This document shows positions 37,068-46,258 of a stretch of DNA of 64,000 nucleotides, in pieces. The notes under the pieces are model-generated. The model was not told the DNA's origin. It did no database searches and saw only the letters and a list, made by a program, of their open reading frames with translations. The translations under genes and the position numbers were made by a program. Numbering within the stretch: position 1 is the first letter of the stretch; the number at the start of each line of letters is the position of its first letter. This DNA comes from Acidobacteriaceae bacterium (GTDB lineage Bacteria; Acidobacteriota; Terriglobia; Terriglobales; Acidobacteriaceae), in assembly GCA_003134655.1 (NCBI GenBank), contig PLBY01000070.1:1-64000 (forward strand). The letters run 5' to 3'.

Positions 37068-37319
37068 CGTTCCAAATTCAGAATCGGTGTCCAGGTGCCC
37101 AATTCGGAGCGCACACTGAATGACGGCGAATTATTACAGGGCCTTAATTAGATATGCAACAACCGATTCATCGTCTTAGCGAAAATCTTCTACCCCAGGG
37201 TGCCCAACACCCTCGTAACCTTGACCCACCCTTACCTGCTTGTTACCTTCCGGCTGAAGCCTTTCTTTTGTGGCATTTAACTAGGGCGGGGGACTAAGGA
37301 GTCCTTCCCCGGAGGTAAC

Positions 37320-38270
37320 ATGAAGAAAACAGGACTGTTCGTGTTGTTGCTCGCTACGGCGGCTTGGGCGCAAGGTGGTGCCGACGCCACCGCAGATCCC
37401 CAGGGGACCTCGGCGACGACCAATAGCTTTCCCACCCAGCGGGTTCAGACACCCACCTACGCAGACTTGTATTGCGCCGGATTTATCAGCAAACAGATCC
37501 TGCCAGATGCCAATTTCATCGCTGGTGGCCTGCAAACGCCGACCACGACGAAGTTCACGCGCGGCGACTTGATCTATCTCCGGGGAACCGGCTACACCGC
37601 CGGGGCGGAGTACGAGATCGTGCGCGCTCTCAAAGACCTCAACGAGTATGAGATGTACCCGGGGCAGAAGAAACTGCTGAAAGAAACGGGCCAGCCTTAC
37701 GAAGAAGTGGGGCGCGTGAAGATCGTGGACACGCGCAGCAAGGCGGCGATTGGGCAGGTCGAATACTCGTGCGACGGGATCAATCCCGGCGATACGGCGA
37801 TTCCGTTTGCCGAAAAGCAGCCCGTAGCTTTCCATACCCAGATCCGCTTCGATCGCTTTCTGCCCTCGAGCAACAAGAGCTCAGGCCGGATCGTCATGGG
37901 GAAGGATTTCGATTCTGAACTGGGAACGGGGCAAAAACTCTACATCAACATCGGCTCGAACCAGGGCGTGAAGATCGGCGACTATTACCGGGCGACGCGC
38001 TCGTATGAAGCGGATCTGAAGGACCCGGTGGATTCTTTGTCGTTCAAGGCCGCGATTGCCGAGGATACACAGAAAAAGACGCCATCAATCGATCCCACTT
38101 TTCTCACCAAGACGAACGGTCCCGAGATCCATGTCCGAGACTTGCCGCGGCGCGCGGTGGGCGAGATCGTCATCATCGGCGTAACCAATACCACGGCGAC
38201 GGGCATGATCGTGTTCGCGTTGGAAGATGTGCATGCCGGAGATGCGGTGGAAGCAGATCAGGTGCAGTAG
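37320..38270 (+). CDS. Exported protein with a FlgT-like C-terminal domain
   Basis: A 316-residue protein with a signal peptide (LFVLLLATAAWAQ). The middle has a GDLIYLRGTGYTAGAEYEIV repeat-like unit and a second one, KLYINIGSNQGVKIGDYYRA, which resembles the FlgT C-terminal or LysM-adjacent fold. Two Cys may pair (YCAGF and YSCDG). It is not a recognised enzyme. GGAGG sits 4 bases before the ATG. Its function is unknown; an envelope role is likely. Confidence 0.65.
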   Translation: MKKTGLFVLLLATAAWAQGGADATADPQGTSATTNSFPTQRVQTPTYADLYCAGFISKQILPDANFIAGGLQTPTTTKFTRGDLIYLRGTGYTAGAEYEIVRALKDLNEYEMYPGQKKLLKETGQPYEEVGRVKIVDTRSKAAIGQVEYSCDGINPGDTAIPFAEKQPVAFHTQIRFDRFLPSSNKSSGRIVMGKDFDSELGTGQKLYINIGSNQGVKIGDYYRATRSYEADLKDPVDSLSFKAAIAEDTQKKTPSIDPTFLTKTNGPEIHVRDLPRRAVGEIVIIGVTNTTATGMIVFALEDVHAGDAVEADQVQ

Positions 38271-38359
38271 AGTTCACGGAAGCGGTTGACACAGTCACAG
38301 GCCGGGGACGGGAAACCGTCCCCGGTTTTGTTTGTGTGCGCTAAACGGGGACTTGTTTC

Positions 38360-38388
38360 ACACATATCAATGTGTAACAATCTACACA
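38360..38388 (+). promoter_or_regulatory. Operator of the vapBC module
   Basis: Three alternating half-sites, ACACA (38360-38364), TGTGT (38371-38375) and ACACA (38384-38388), form two overlapping inverted repeats; the last one runs into the vapB start codon. A VapB-VapC complex probably binds here to repress its own operon. Confidence 0.6.
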
Positions 38389-38594
38389 TGGCCACGAACT
38401 TGGCAATTGATGACAAACTGATCGAAGAAGCTCGGAAGACGGGTGGGCACCGGACCAAGAAGGAAGCCGTGACGACGGCTCTGCAGGAATATATCCAGCG
38501 TCACAAGCAACGTCGAATCCTGACTGCGTTTGGGACCTTTGATTTCGATCCGACCTACGATTACAAAGCTGAGCGGCGCCGCAAGCGCGTATGA
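38388..38594 (+). CDS. vapB: VapB-type antitoxin
   Basis: A 68-residue protein beginning MATNLAIDDKLIEEARKTGG. The N-terminal beta-strand and two helices (HRTKKEAVTTALQEYIQRHK) match VapB family 2 ribbon-helix-helix proteins. The C-terminal part (FDFDPTYDYKAERR) is the usual toxin-neutralising tail. Its stop overlaps the vapC start (ATGA). The start at 38388 is preferred over a longer upstream one because it overlaps the operator half-site and gives the standard N-terminus. Confidence 0.85.
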   Translation: MATNLAIDDKLIEEARKTGGHRTKKEAVTTALQEYIQRHKQRRILTAFGTFDFDPTYDYKAERRRKRV

Positions 38595-39007
38595 GGATTC
38601 TGATCGATACACCGGTCTGGTCCTTGGCATTACGGCGAAAGGCCGCTGATCTGGCTCCGAGCGAACGCCGGGTCACGCAACTTTTACACGAGATTATCGA
38701 TGAAGGAAGGGCGCAGTTGCTTGGTTCGGTCCGCCAGGAATTGCTTTCGGGGCTCCGGGAGCACGCTCAATTCCGCCGACTGCGCGACTACTTGCGGGAC
38801 TTCCCCGATATCGTTTTGGCCACTGAGGACTACGAAGAAGCGGCCCGTGCGAGTAACGAATGTCGCAAGGCTGGAATAGCCAGCACGCCAGTTGACATGC
38901 TGATTTGCGCTGTTAGTCTTCATTACGGTTGGCCGATATTCAGCACCGATCGGGATTATTCGAATTACGCTGCGGTCCTTCCCCTCCAGTTATTTTCCGT
39001 TGCGTAA
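38591..39007 (+). CDS. vapC: VapC-type PIN-domain toxin
   Basis: A 138-residue PIN-domain RNase. The acidic metal-binding residues are visible: D6 in ILIDTPVW, E50 in VRQELLSG, D102 in TPVDMLICA, and D120/D122 in FSTDRDYS. VapC toxins cleave tRNA or rRNA when the antitoxin is degraded. It is translationally coupled to vapB. All four positions are intact, so it is likely active. Confidence 0.88.
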   Translation: MRILIDTPVWSLALRRKAADLAPSERRVTQLLHEIIDEGRAQLLGSVRQELLSGLREHAQFRRLRDYLRDFPDIVLATEDYEEAARASNECRKAGIASTPVDMLICAVSLHYGWPIFSTDRDYSNYAAVLPLQLFSVA

Positions 39008-39024
39008 GGCGGCCGATATCGCAG

Positions 39025-39621
39025 TTAGGTGTGCTTCTCTCCGAAGATCTCTGCGGTGAAGGCCTCGATTGTCGCGCCGTTTTGCCACGCGTCGAGAGGC
39101 AGGCCGGCTTTGCGGCAGGTCTGTTCGAGGAACGTGGTGCGGTCCCAGTGGTGTTCCGTAGGCACTTGTGGCAGGAGCAGGCCGCGATGTCCGGCCATGG
39201 TGATCAGCAGGCCGTGGCGGCCGATTTCGATGGCTTCGGCAGAGATAGGCTGCGGCGGCGACAGAATGCTGAGTTCGATTTCCAGATCGCGCGCTTCCGG
39301 CAGCGTTACAGGATGAAAGCGCATGTCCTCGAAGGCGGCGGCGCGCGCGGTGTCGGCCACGGCGCGGTACACGGGACTTACGGGAAAGACGTAGCCCACG
39401 CATCCGCGCAATTCGCCGCGCAGATGCAGCGTGGTGAATGCGCCGCGGGGTTCCGAGAGATGAACCGTAGGAGGGTTGAGCGGGATCTCGCGACGTTCGA
39501 GGGCAGAGAGAATCGAGTCGTGCGCGAGACCAAGCAGCAGAATGCGCTCGTCTTTTGAGAACTCACCCTGCGAGGACTCGCCAGACTCCACAGCGGCGGA
39601 ACTAGGTCGAGGCAGCGACAT
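39025..39621 (-). CDS. AMMECR1 domain protein (AmmeMemoRadiSam protein A)
   Basis: A protein of about 198 residues (up to 217 with the earlier start at 39678). The AMMECR1 signature ELRGCVGYVFPV is present, with FTTLHLRG before it and EIELSILSPPQPI after. In many genomes this gene is clustered with Memo and a radical SAM gene; neither is here. The start MSLPRPSSAA (39621) overlaps pgsA by 20 bases. The biochemical role is not established. Confidence 0.85.
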   Translation of the reverse strand: MSLPRPSSAAVESGESSQGEFSKDERILLLGLAHDSILSALERREIPLNPPTVHLSEPRGAFTTLHLRGELRGCVGYVFPVSPVYRAVADTARAAAFEDMRFHPVTLPEARDLEIELSILSPPQPISAEAIEIGRHGLLITMAGHRGLLLPQVPTEHHWDRTTFLEQTCRKAGLPLDAWQNGATIEAFTAEIFGEKHT

Positions 39622-40279
39622 CGCGGTCGGCCTGGGGCGGCGGTACGGGTTTTCTGCGCCGGCTGAGAATGAAGGCACGGCGGCGGCGCTTCACTCCGCG
39701 CTGGTCGATCTTCGACCAGAAGGCGACAAAGTAGTCGACGGCCGACACCAGCGAAACACACACCATGAACCCGATCGCGACCTGCGCGATCGTGTGGACG
39801 GGGAAAATGTAATGGCGGTAAACGACCCACTCTGTCCAGCGGTGGTCGAGGATTACAGCAACTACCGAGACGATCTGCACCACCATTTTGAACTTGCCGA
39901 GTTCGCTGGCTTCGATGGTGAAGCCTTCGGAGGCGGCGATGGAACGCAGGCCGCTCACCAGGAACTCGCGCCCAATCACGATCACGGCAATCCAAGCTGG
40001 AACCAAGATGGGATTGAATTGCACGAGCGTAACGAATGCGGCTGCAATCAGAAGCTTGTCGGCCAGCGGGTCGAGCAGAATTCCCATGGTGGTGACCTGC
40101 CCGCGCTTGCGGGCGAGGTAACCGTCGATCCCGTCGGTCATGGAAGCGGCGATGAACAGCGCCGAGGCCAGCAATTCCTTCTCGCCGGTCACGCTGCTGA
40201 AGCGGCCACTGGAAAGAATCCACATCAGCAGAGGAATGCTGAAGATCCGGATCAGCGTGATGGAGTTGGGCAGGTTCAC
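39602..40279 (-). CDS. pgsA: CDP-diacylglycerol-glycerol-3-phosphate phosphatidyltransferase
   Basis: A 225-residue membrane enzyme that commits CDP-diacylglycerol to phosphatidylglycerol. The CDP-alcohol phosphotransferase motif D-G-x2-A-R-x8-G-x3-D-x3-D is seen in DGIDGYLARKRGQV followed by GILLDPLADK. Four or five membrane segments follow. The N-terminus MNLPNSITLIRIFSIPLLMW is typical. The gene is on the minus strand, before AMMECR1. Confidence 0.93.
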   Translation of the reverse strand: MNLPNSITLIRIFSIPLLMWILSSGRFSSVTGEKELLASALFIAASMTDGIDGYLARKRGQVTTMGILLDPLADKLLIAAAFVTLVQFNPILVPAWIAVIVIGREFLVSGLRSIAASEGFTIEASELGKFKMVVQIVSVVAVILDHRWTEWVVYRHYIFPVHTIAQVAIGFMVCVSLVSAVDYFVAFWSKIDQRGVKRRRRAFILSRRRKPVPPPQADRDVAAST

Positions 40280-40364
40280 ACGACTGGGGTGGCTCCGGAG
40301 GCCAGCCGGAATCCAGTTTGATTATGCTCCACGGGGAGAGGGAACGCAATGGAAGGAATGCCCA

Positions 40365-40434
40365 TGTAGCGGCGGACGCATTCGTCCGCCTGCGGCGCGA
40401 AGCGAGTCCCCGGACGAATGCGTCCGGGGCTACA
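40365..40434. repeat. GCGGACGCATTCGTCCGC inverted repeat
   Basis: TGTAGCGGCGGACGCATTCG (40365 on) is mirrored by CGGACGAATGCGTCCGGGGC and TACA (to 40434). Each arm is itself a palindrome. It lies between pgsA and the ComEA-like gene and ends near the latter's stop. Confidence 0.75.
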
Positions 40435-40440
40435 CGTTCG

Positions 40441-40794
40441 TTATTTCGGAGTAGGTGCCGTTGCGCCCGCTTTGGGTTGTTTAGCGATGATCAGATCCTT
40501 GACCTTGTCGTAAGTGGCCTGCGGGATGATCTTTTTTTGCACCAATTCGTTCTTGGCGCGGTAGGGACGGCCGTCGATGATCTTCTGCGAATAGGCTTCG
40601 CCGATGCCGGGCAGGGCTTGCAGCTGATCCTTGGTCGCAGTATTGATGTCGAGTTTGTCAGTCGCTGTCTTGGCTGCGGTTGTCGCCGCCGGGGCTGCCG
40701 GGGCCGCCTGACCCGCTGCGAAACTACTGACCAGAGAAAGCGCGAAGATCAAGACTGCAATCTGCGCGGTGAGCCGTCTTTCAATCAATCTCAT
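40441..40794 (-). CDS. ComEA-like exported helix-hairpin-helix protein
   Basis: A 117-residue protein. Signal peptide ([19 protein letters not shown]), an Ala/Pro-rich linker, then a helix-hairpin-helix domain [20 protein letters not shown] followed by [15 protein letters not shown]. This is the layout of ComEA, which binds incoming DNA during transformation; short HhH proteins of this type also occur without a competence role. No other com gene is in the window. It shares the gdhA direction. Confidence 0.82.
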   Translation of the reverse strand: MRLIERRLTAQIAVLIFALSLVSSFAAGQAAPAAPAATTAAKTATDKLDINTATKDQLQALPGIGEAYSQKIIDGRPYRAKNELVQKKIIPQATYDKVKDLIIAKQPKAGATAPTPK

Positions 40795-40825
40795 CCGTCC
40801 TCCTTAGGCAAACTTAGGCAAATTC

Positions 40826-42103
40826 TTACGCGTAGATACCGCGCTGGCGGATGGTGTAGGCCACGCGGTCGATCGCCAGCATGTACGCGGCGATGCGGTT
40901 GTTGACGTGGTGAGTCTCGGCATAGCGGACGACATCTTGGAACGAAGACTTCATGATTTCGTCCAGTTGCTCGTTGACCACCGACTCTTTCCAGAAGTAG
41001 CCCTGGCGATCCTGCACCCACTCGAAATAGGAAGTGGTGACGCCGCCGGCATTGGCCAGAATGTCGGGGATGACGAAGACGCCTTTGTCGGTGAGGACAT
41101 CGTCGGCAGCGGAAGTCGTCGGTCCGTTCGCGCCCTCGGCCAGGATGCGGCACTTCACGCGGTCCGCATTGCGGCTGGTGATGACGTTTTCGGTGGCCGC
41201 CGGAATCAGAATCTCGCAGTCTTCGACGAGCAGGTCGGCGGTCTCGCACTTTTCTGCGCCGGGGAAGCCGTGGACGGTGCCGTTTTTCTGGCGGAAGTCG
41301 ACCAGGGCTTTCAAGTCGATGCCGTTCTTGTTGTGCAACCCGCCGCCGACTTCGCCGATGCCAATCACTTTGTATCCTGCCTGATGCATGAGCAGCGCGG
41401 CATTCGAGCCCACATTGCCGAAGCCTTGTACGATGACGCGCGAGCTCTCGCGATTGAGGCCCAGCTTCTGGCAGGCTTCGTCGCAGACGATCATCACGCC
41501 CCGGCCCGTGGCCTCGCGGCGTCCGCGGGAACCGCCGATGTTGATGGGCTTCCCGGTCACGCACGCCGTCACCGTCTGCCGCATGTGCATGGAGTAGGTG
41601 TCCATCATCCACGCCATGATTTGTTCGTTGGTGTTGACGTCGGGGGCGGGAACATCTTTCTCGGGGCCGATGAATTCGATCAGCTCGGACGTGTAGCGCC
41701 GGGTCATGCGCTCGACCTCGCCCATCGACATTTTGTGCGGATCGCAGATCACGCCGCCCTTGGCGCCGCCGAAGGGAATGTTGACCACGGCGCACTTCCA
41801 GGTCATCCAGCTGGCGAGGGCGCGAACTTCATCCAGCGTGACGTCGGGCGCGTAGCGGATGCCGCCCTTGGCCGGACCGCGCGCGATGGAATGCTGCACG
41901 CGGAAGCCGGTGAAGACCTCGAGGTGGCCGTCATCCATCTGCACCGGGATGTAGACCGTGAGTTCGCGGTTGGGATAGCGCAGAACGCGCCACAGGCCCT
42001 CATCAAGGTTGAGCTTCTGGGCCGCCAGGTCAAAACGCGCCCGCTGGGACTCCCATGGATTGCTTTCTTTGTCCACGTGCGGGGGCGTCGCTATCGTCGT
42101 CAT
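40826..42103 (-). CDS. gdhA: Glutamate dehydrogenase
   Basis: A 425-residue enzyme interconverting glutamate with 2-oxoglutarate and ammonia. It shows [20 protein letters not shown], the catalytic Lys in [13 protein letters not shown], the nucleotide loop [16 protein letters not shown], and the C-terminal [15 protein letters not shown]. Cofactor preference is uncertain. Length is that of the small hexameric class. The C-terminus [10 protein letters not shown] is intact. Confidence 0.93.
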   Translation of the reverse strand: MTTIATPPHVDKESNPWESQRARFDLAAQKLNLDEGLWRVLRYPNRELTVYIPVQMDDGHLEVFTGFRVQHSIARGPAKGGIRYAPDVTLDEVRALASWMTWKCAVVNIPFGGAKGGVICDPHKMSMGEVERMTRRYTSELIEFIGPEKDVPAPDVNTNEQIMAWMMDTYSMHMRQTVTACVTGKPINIGGSRGRREATGRGVMIVCDEACQKLGLNRESSRVIVQGFGNVGSNAALLMHQAGYKVIGIGEVGGGLHNKNGIDLKALVDFRQKNGTVHGFPGAEKCETADLLVEDCEILIPAATENVITSRNADRVKCRILAEGANGPTTSAADDVLTDKGVFVIPDILANAGGVTTSYFEWVQDRQGYFWKESVVNEQLDEIMKSSFQDVVRYAETHHVNNRIAAYMLAIDRVAYTIRQRGIYA

Positions 42104-42313
42104 AGAAGTGGTCTCCGGAATGATTGCAGGTCAGGTGCTGCCCGCGCCGGGAGAGTTCCCGGACGGAGCGGGCAAACGTTCCGAGTATATGAGGGGCGAT
42201 GGCAGGGAAGCAAGCTGAAGGGACGGTACATTGGTGGTTCAACTTCTGAATTCGCGGGCGAGTTGCCAACGACTGGCTTACTCTGACGGCAAGGATTTAA
42301 GACGGCCAACGTC

Positions 42314-42412
42314 ATGACGCCTGTACACGAAGAACTTCTCGGGGAATTCCGGAACCTCGCCAAGAGCGCCGCCACCGCAGCTGTCGTCGGAAAATATTTG
42401 GCGAAGGGATAG
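42314..42412 (+). CDS. Possible 32-residue small ORF
   Basis: ATG at 42314 encodes MTPVHEELLGEFRNLAKSAA and ends with TAAVVGKYLAKG. The composition looks protein-like (amphipathic helix then a short hydrophobic stretch), and it sits in an otherwise empty 328-base gap. No good ribosome site is near. It may be a real small protein or the remains of a longer gene. Confidence 0.3.
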   Translation: MTPVHEELLGEFRNLAKSAATAAVVGKYLAKG

Positions 42413-42431
42413 TCCGGCCGAGATGCGGACT

Positions 42432-43682
42432 CTACAACCTTTCGTACAGCCGGCCCTGACGAAGCTCCGGAGCGATCTCGGCTGACTTGATGTCGTGCGT
42501 CAACTGTTGGTGCCAGGCCTTGTCGCGCCACATGCCTACGAACTGCGGACCACAGAAGTTGCTGGTCGCGATCGCGAGCCACTGGCCAGTTGAGGCCGCG
42601 CGTTGTGCGCCAAGCGCACAGAGGTCCTTCACCCAATCCCATTTCAGCAGCGGCCAATCTTTGTAGTCGACGATGCCCCAGCACTCGGTGGTGATGAGGG
42701 GAATCTTCGTTTTTCGCGAAACCGCGCCGTGACGGTCGATCGCATTCACCAGCCTCTTCTGCCAATATTCTGGACGGGCGCGATAAGTGTCTTCAGCTTT
42801 GAGACTCAGGTTCGTGTATCCCTTAGCATCGAATCGTTCGTAGGCATAGCCAGCGAGTTTGTAGAACTCGCCGCCATTCTGCTGGACCATCCAGATGTGG
42901 GGATCGAGCAGGTCGAAGTCGCTCAGGTCATGATCGAGATAATTCTCCGGGCGATCCTCAGCGCAAGACAACAGCAGCGGCATGTGCGGATAATGCGCGC
43001 GGACCAGGGCGATCGCCTTGTGCATGTAGTCGAGCGACGCGGGCTTATTCCAGTCGCCGTACGTCATGTGGGGCTTGACGAACGGAGCCCAGTCGTCGCC
43101 GGGCCACTCGTTGCAGAGATCGGTGTAGAGGATGGAATCGATGTATCCGGCTTGCGAGATAAGGTCGAGAGTCTTGATCCAATTCGCCGCCAACACGTCG
43201 GGCCCCGTGATCGTCATGCGCGTGTCGGCGTCATCCTTCCTGAACCAGGTGGAGAGTCCCACCATGATGCCGCGATCGCGGCACTTGCCGAGAAAGTCGA
43301 AGAGCGCGGGCAGGAGCACGATGCGGTTGACATCGGGCGATCCCCACATCTGCGTGTTCCACTCGGGCCAGAGAGTCCATGTCTTGTGAGGATCGGCGGC
43401 GAGCAGGTGGGGAAAGGGATCGATACGAACCGCGTCGTAGCCGCGCTCACCCAGGTCATCGAGAGCGCGGTCCCAGTCCTCATAGCCCGCGCCGGGCCAG
43501 CGCCGTTCGATCCAGGAGAACTCCCACATGGTGATGGCGCGCGGATGCCTGCTGGGGGCCGGAGATATGTCCGCCGGAACGGGGTTCGACAGCGACATCG
43601 TCTTGGCAGCGAGCGGTCTCGCCACTATGTTGGAAACTATTATTGCGGAGGCCGTGCCGGTCAGGAACGTTCTGCGATTCAT
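42432..43682 (-). CDS. Tat-exported cellulase-like glycoside hydrolase
   Basis: A 416-residue protein with MNRRTFLTGTASAIIVSNIV, a Tat signal. It matches the GH-A clan pattern: MWEFSWIERRWPG, acid/base E192 in TDLCNEWPGDDW, and a nucleophile E333 in LITTECWGIVDY. It is best described as cellulase-like; I cannot assign a CAZy family by eye. Another Tat glycosidase is at 46259, so this may be part of a polysaccharide-use region. Confidence 0.75.
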   Translation of the reverse strand: MNRRTFLTGTASAIIVSNIVARPLAAKTMSLSNPVPADISPAPSRHPRAITMWEFSWIERRWPGAGYEDWDRALDDLGERGYDAVRIDPFPHLLAADPHKTWTLWPEWNTQMWGSPDVNRIVLLPALFDFLGKCRDRGIMVGLSTWFRKDDADTRMTITGPDVLAANWIKTLDLISQAGYIDSILYTDLCNEWPGDDWAPFVKPHMTYGDWNKPASLDYMHKAIALVRAHYPHMPLLLSCAEDRPENYLDHDLSDFDLLDPHIWMVQQNGGEFYKLAGYAYERFDAKGYTNLSLKAEDTYRARPEYWQKRLVNAIDRHGAVSRKTKIPLITTECWGIVDYKDWPLLKWDWVKDLCALGAQRAASTGQWLAIATSNFCGPQFVGMWRDKAWHQQLTHDIKSAEIAPELRQGRLYERL

Positions 43683-43848
43683 GGTTGTTCTCCAAGGTGC
43701 GAGTCGGCGGAAGGAGCGGAATCGGCACCACCATCATAAAACGGAGTGTAAGTTGTGTTCCTGCGAGGACTGAATTCATCACTCCCCAGCCGAAAGATTG
43801 CGCAGTGGGCACCTTCGAACCGGGAATGAGGAAGAAACCGCTGGGGAT

Positions 43849-44670
43849 CTAAAGCAGAATTTCCAGGCCTTCGGCGGCAGCGCGCACTTTCGGATAGTAG
43901 TTGCGGGCGTCCTTCACGACTTTGTCGACGATGGCGTCGCTGTGGTCGGGGTCATGGTGGTAGAGGATTAATTCCTTCGCCCCGCTTTCCATGACGACGT
44001 TGACGGCTTCGCGCCAGTGGCTGTGTCCCCAGCCGCGGCGGCGGGCTTCGTACTCTTCGGGAAGATACTGAGCGTCGTAGATCAGGATGTCGGCGCCTTC
44101 GGCCAGCTTCCGGACGGCCTTGTCGAAGTTTGGATCGCCCGGCTCGTTGTCGGTAGCGTAAACCAGCACACCTTCTTTGGTCTCGAGGCGGAATCCCATG
44201 CAGCCCTGCGGATGATTCAGCCACGCCGTCTTGATGCGCGTGCCGTCGGCCATGGGGAGGCATCCATTGTCGATGTTGTAGAAGTCGCGCTTCCCGGTCA
44301 TTTGGTCGAGGTTGACGGGGAAGTAAGGCGAAGCCATCTGCTCGGCCATTACCTGCTCGAGACCACGCGTGCGGCTGGACGAGTGAAAGACCAGTTGGCT
44401 GTTGGGATTTTCATAGAGTGGGCGGAAAAAAGGCATGCCCTGAATGTGATCCCAGTGGAAATGCGAAACGAAGACGTGGGCGGCGAAGGGACGGTCGCCG
44501 AACTCGCGTTTCAGTTCGTGTCCCAGCACGCGGAATCCGGTGCCGCAGTCAAAGATGTAGATTTCATCTCCGACGCGCACTTCGACGCAGGAGGTGTTGC
44601 CCCCGTAGCGCAGATTCTCGGCCTGTGGAGTGGGCGTGGAACCGCGCACGCCCCAAAACTTGATTCGCAT
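43849..44670 (-). CDS. MBL-fold metallo-hydrolase
   Basis: A 273-residue protein beginning MRIKFWGVRGSTPTPQ. The metal motif is VSHFHWDHIQGMPFF and YATDNEPGD provides the later Asp. This start sequence is common in MBL-fold proteins of the cyclic-nucleotide phosphodiesterase or PhnP-like branch. It would be a cytoplasmic metal-dependent phosphodiesterase; the substrate is unknown. The start at 44670 is preferred to 44772, which adds a non-conserved tail. Confidence 0.85.
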   Translation of the reverse strand: MRIKFWGVRGSTPTPQAENLRYGGNTSCVEVRVGDEIYIFDCGTGFRVLGHELKREFGDRPFAAHVFVSHFHWDHIQGMPFFRPLYENPNSQLVFHSSSRTRGLEQVMAEQMASPYFPVNLDQMTGKRDFYNIDNGCLPMADGTRIKTAWLNHPQGCMGFRLETKEGVLVYATDNEPGDPNFDKAVRKLAEGADILIYDAQYLPEEYEARRRGWGHSHWREAVNVVMESGAKELILYHHDPDHSDAIVDKVVKDARNYYPKVRAAAEGLEILL

Positions 44671-44740
44671 AAACTCGGATGCTTTGCTTAAGTCCGCAAT
44701 CCTCGACCGCAAAAGTATTCCAGTCAATGTGAGTGCTGGT

Positions 44741-44764
44741 CCGCTCAGTCTGTTTTCTGAGCGG
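44741..44764. other. Intergenic hairpin
   Basis: CCGCTCAG-TCTGTTTT-CTGAGCGG, an 8-bp perfect stem between the DUF1624 stop and the MBL start on the minus strand. No T tract follows, so the role is not clear. Confidence 0.4.
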
Positions 44765-44894
44765 TGGGGCAACTCAACTTTGCCTGAGACCCAAGATGTT
44801 CATAATACTCGGGATACTCACGATTCTAGCGGTTGTCCAGAGGGTAACAAGTGACTAAAGTTTCGCGGCTGGGCGCGAAACGAGCCGGTCGCGC

Positions 44895-46124
44895 CTAGAG
44901 ATATTGCAGCCACCAGTCGCTCCGCTTCAGTTTTAGGGCGGCAAACCACCGGCATGCGAAATAGAGCAGCGCGATGGCGATCGCCCACACCAGGTAAAGC
45001 AGAGGAAGGCTCCATACGTAGCCGTCGGGCGGCTCCGGATTGCCCATGGGATGGTTCGCGAAAAGCCACGGGCTGACGACCCCCAGCCGGACCTTCGACA
45101 CGACCAGTGCGAGCGCGTGGATCAGGGGAATGTGAAGCATGTAGAAGAAAAACGGCACCCGTCCGAACACCGTAATTGCGCGGGCTACGGGTCCGCGGAG
45201 GTTTGCGAGCAAAGGGAGCAAGGCGATGATGGGGCCGAGCGTCATCAACAGGAAATCGAGCGACGCCGGGTATTTGGTCGTGTTCAGGAACGCGAGCAAA
45301 CCTGGCATCGGCGGCCGACCGTTCTGTCCGGCCATAGCGGCTTGCCACGGGCGCGGATCTCCATACAGATTAAATCCGCGGAGCACGAGAAAGAGTCCGA
45401 TGGCCGAGAGTCCGATCGTCAGGCAGAGCCGTTTTCTGCGTGCGGGCTCCAGGGTCAAAATCCTTCCGAAGGCGTAACCGGCCGCCATGACGCCAATCCA
45501 TGGAATGGTGGAATAGAGCACGATCAGGTTGGGACCATCCGGGCCAAACTGGATCGGCCCGGCGAAGAATCCCACGTACATGATTTTCCATAGACCGGAG
45601 AGGCGGTTCTGGTCGAGCCCTTCCAGCAGCGCGCGCATGTGTGGATCCATCAGGTTGTGGGCGGCGATGATGACGAGGCCGATGGTTCCGACCGCAGCCA
45701 GCGGCAGTCTTACCAGTCCGGCCATCAGAATCATGCAGATTCCAATCACCCAGATGACGCCGGCCATCTCGTAGTGGCGAAAATCGAAGTTGAAGGTCCA
45801 CGCGATACGCAGAAATGTGAATTCGAGGAGGATGAGCCACGCTCCTCGGATCAGTAGATAGCGTGACACTTCGGCGTGCTTGCGCGCGTAGAGGAAGATG
45901 CTGGTTCCAGCCAGAAAGATGAAGGCGGGAGCGCAGAAATGGGTGATCCAGCGGGTGAAGAAGACTCCCGCCGTGGGGCCGCCAGCCGGAACGCCGGAAA
46001 AGACGCGTACGTGGTCGATGGCCATCAGGATCATGACCGCGCCGCGGATGAGGTCGACGGAGGCGATGCGGCTTTGCGAGGCGGTATCAGGAGTACGCGG
46101 AGTGGCAACGACGGTAGCGCTCAT
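44895..46124 (-). CDS. DUF1624 / HGSNAT-type membrane acyltransferase
   Basis: A 409-residue protein with about 10-11 membrane segments. The N-terminal ASVDLIRGAVMILMAIDHVR with the conserved R and H, then FLAGTSIFLYARKH, is the DUF1624 (heparan-alpha-glucosaminide N-acetyltransferase catalytic domain) signature. It probably moves an acetyl group across the membrane to a sugar. It lies upstream of the MBL gene and next to two exported glycosidases. Confidence 0.85.
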   Translation of the reverse strand: MSATVVATPRTPDTASQSRIASVDLIRGAVMILMAIDHVRVFSGVPAGGPTAGVFFTRWITHFCAPAFIFLAGTSIFLYARKHAEVSRYLLIRGAWLILLEFTFLRIAWTFNFDFRHYEMAGVIWVIGICMILMAGLVRLPLAAVGTIGLVIIAAHNLMDPHMRALLEGLDQNRLSGLWKIMYVGFFAGPIQFGPDGPNLIVLYSTIPWIGVMAAGYAFGRILTLEPARRKRLCLTIGLSAIGLFLVLRGFNLYGDPRPWQAAMAGQNGRPPMPGLLAFLNTTKYPASLDFLLMTLGPIIALLPLLANLRGPVARAITVFGRVPFFFYMLHIPLIHALALVVSKVRLGVVSPWLFANHPMGNPEPPDGYVWSLPLLYLVWAIAIALLYFACRWFAALKLKRSDWWLQYL

Positions 46125-46258
46125 GATTCTGCTCCAGGTGCGGAGTGCCCATCGACGGGAACTCGCTCATTCCAGTTGATTGACGGTAGACCCCTGTAAT
46201 CGTTGGCCCTATGATGCGTCTTTTTCACCGGAACCCGCTGAACAGGATGACACTGGCA

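Noticed and set aside
40907..42286. 459-codon frame opposite gdhA
   Set aside because: It overlaps the strongly supported gdhA on the other strand and contains no motif.
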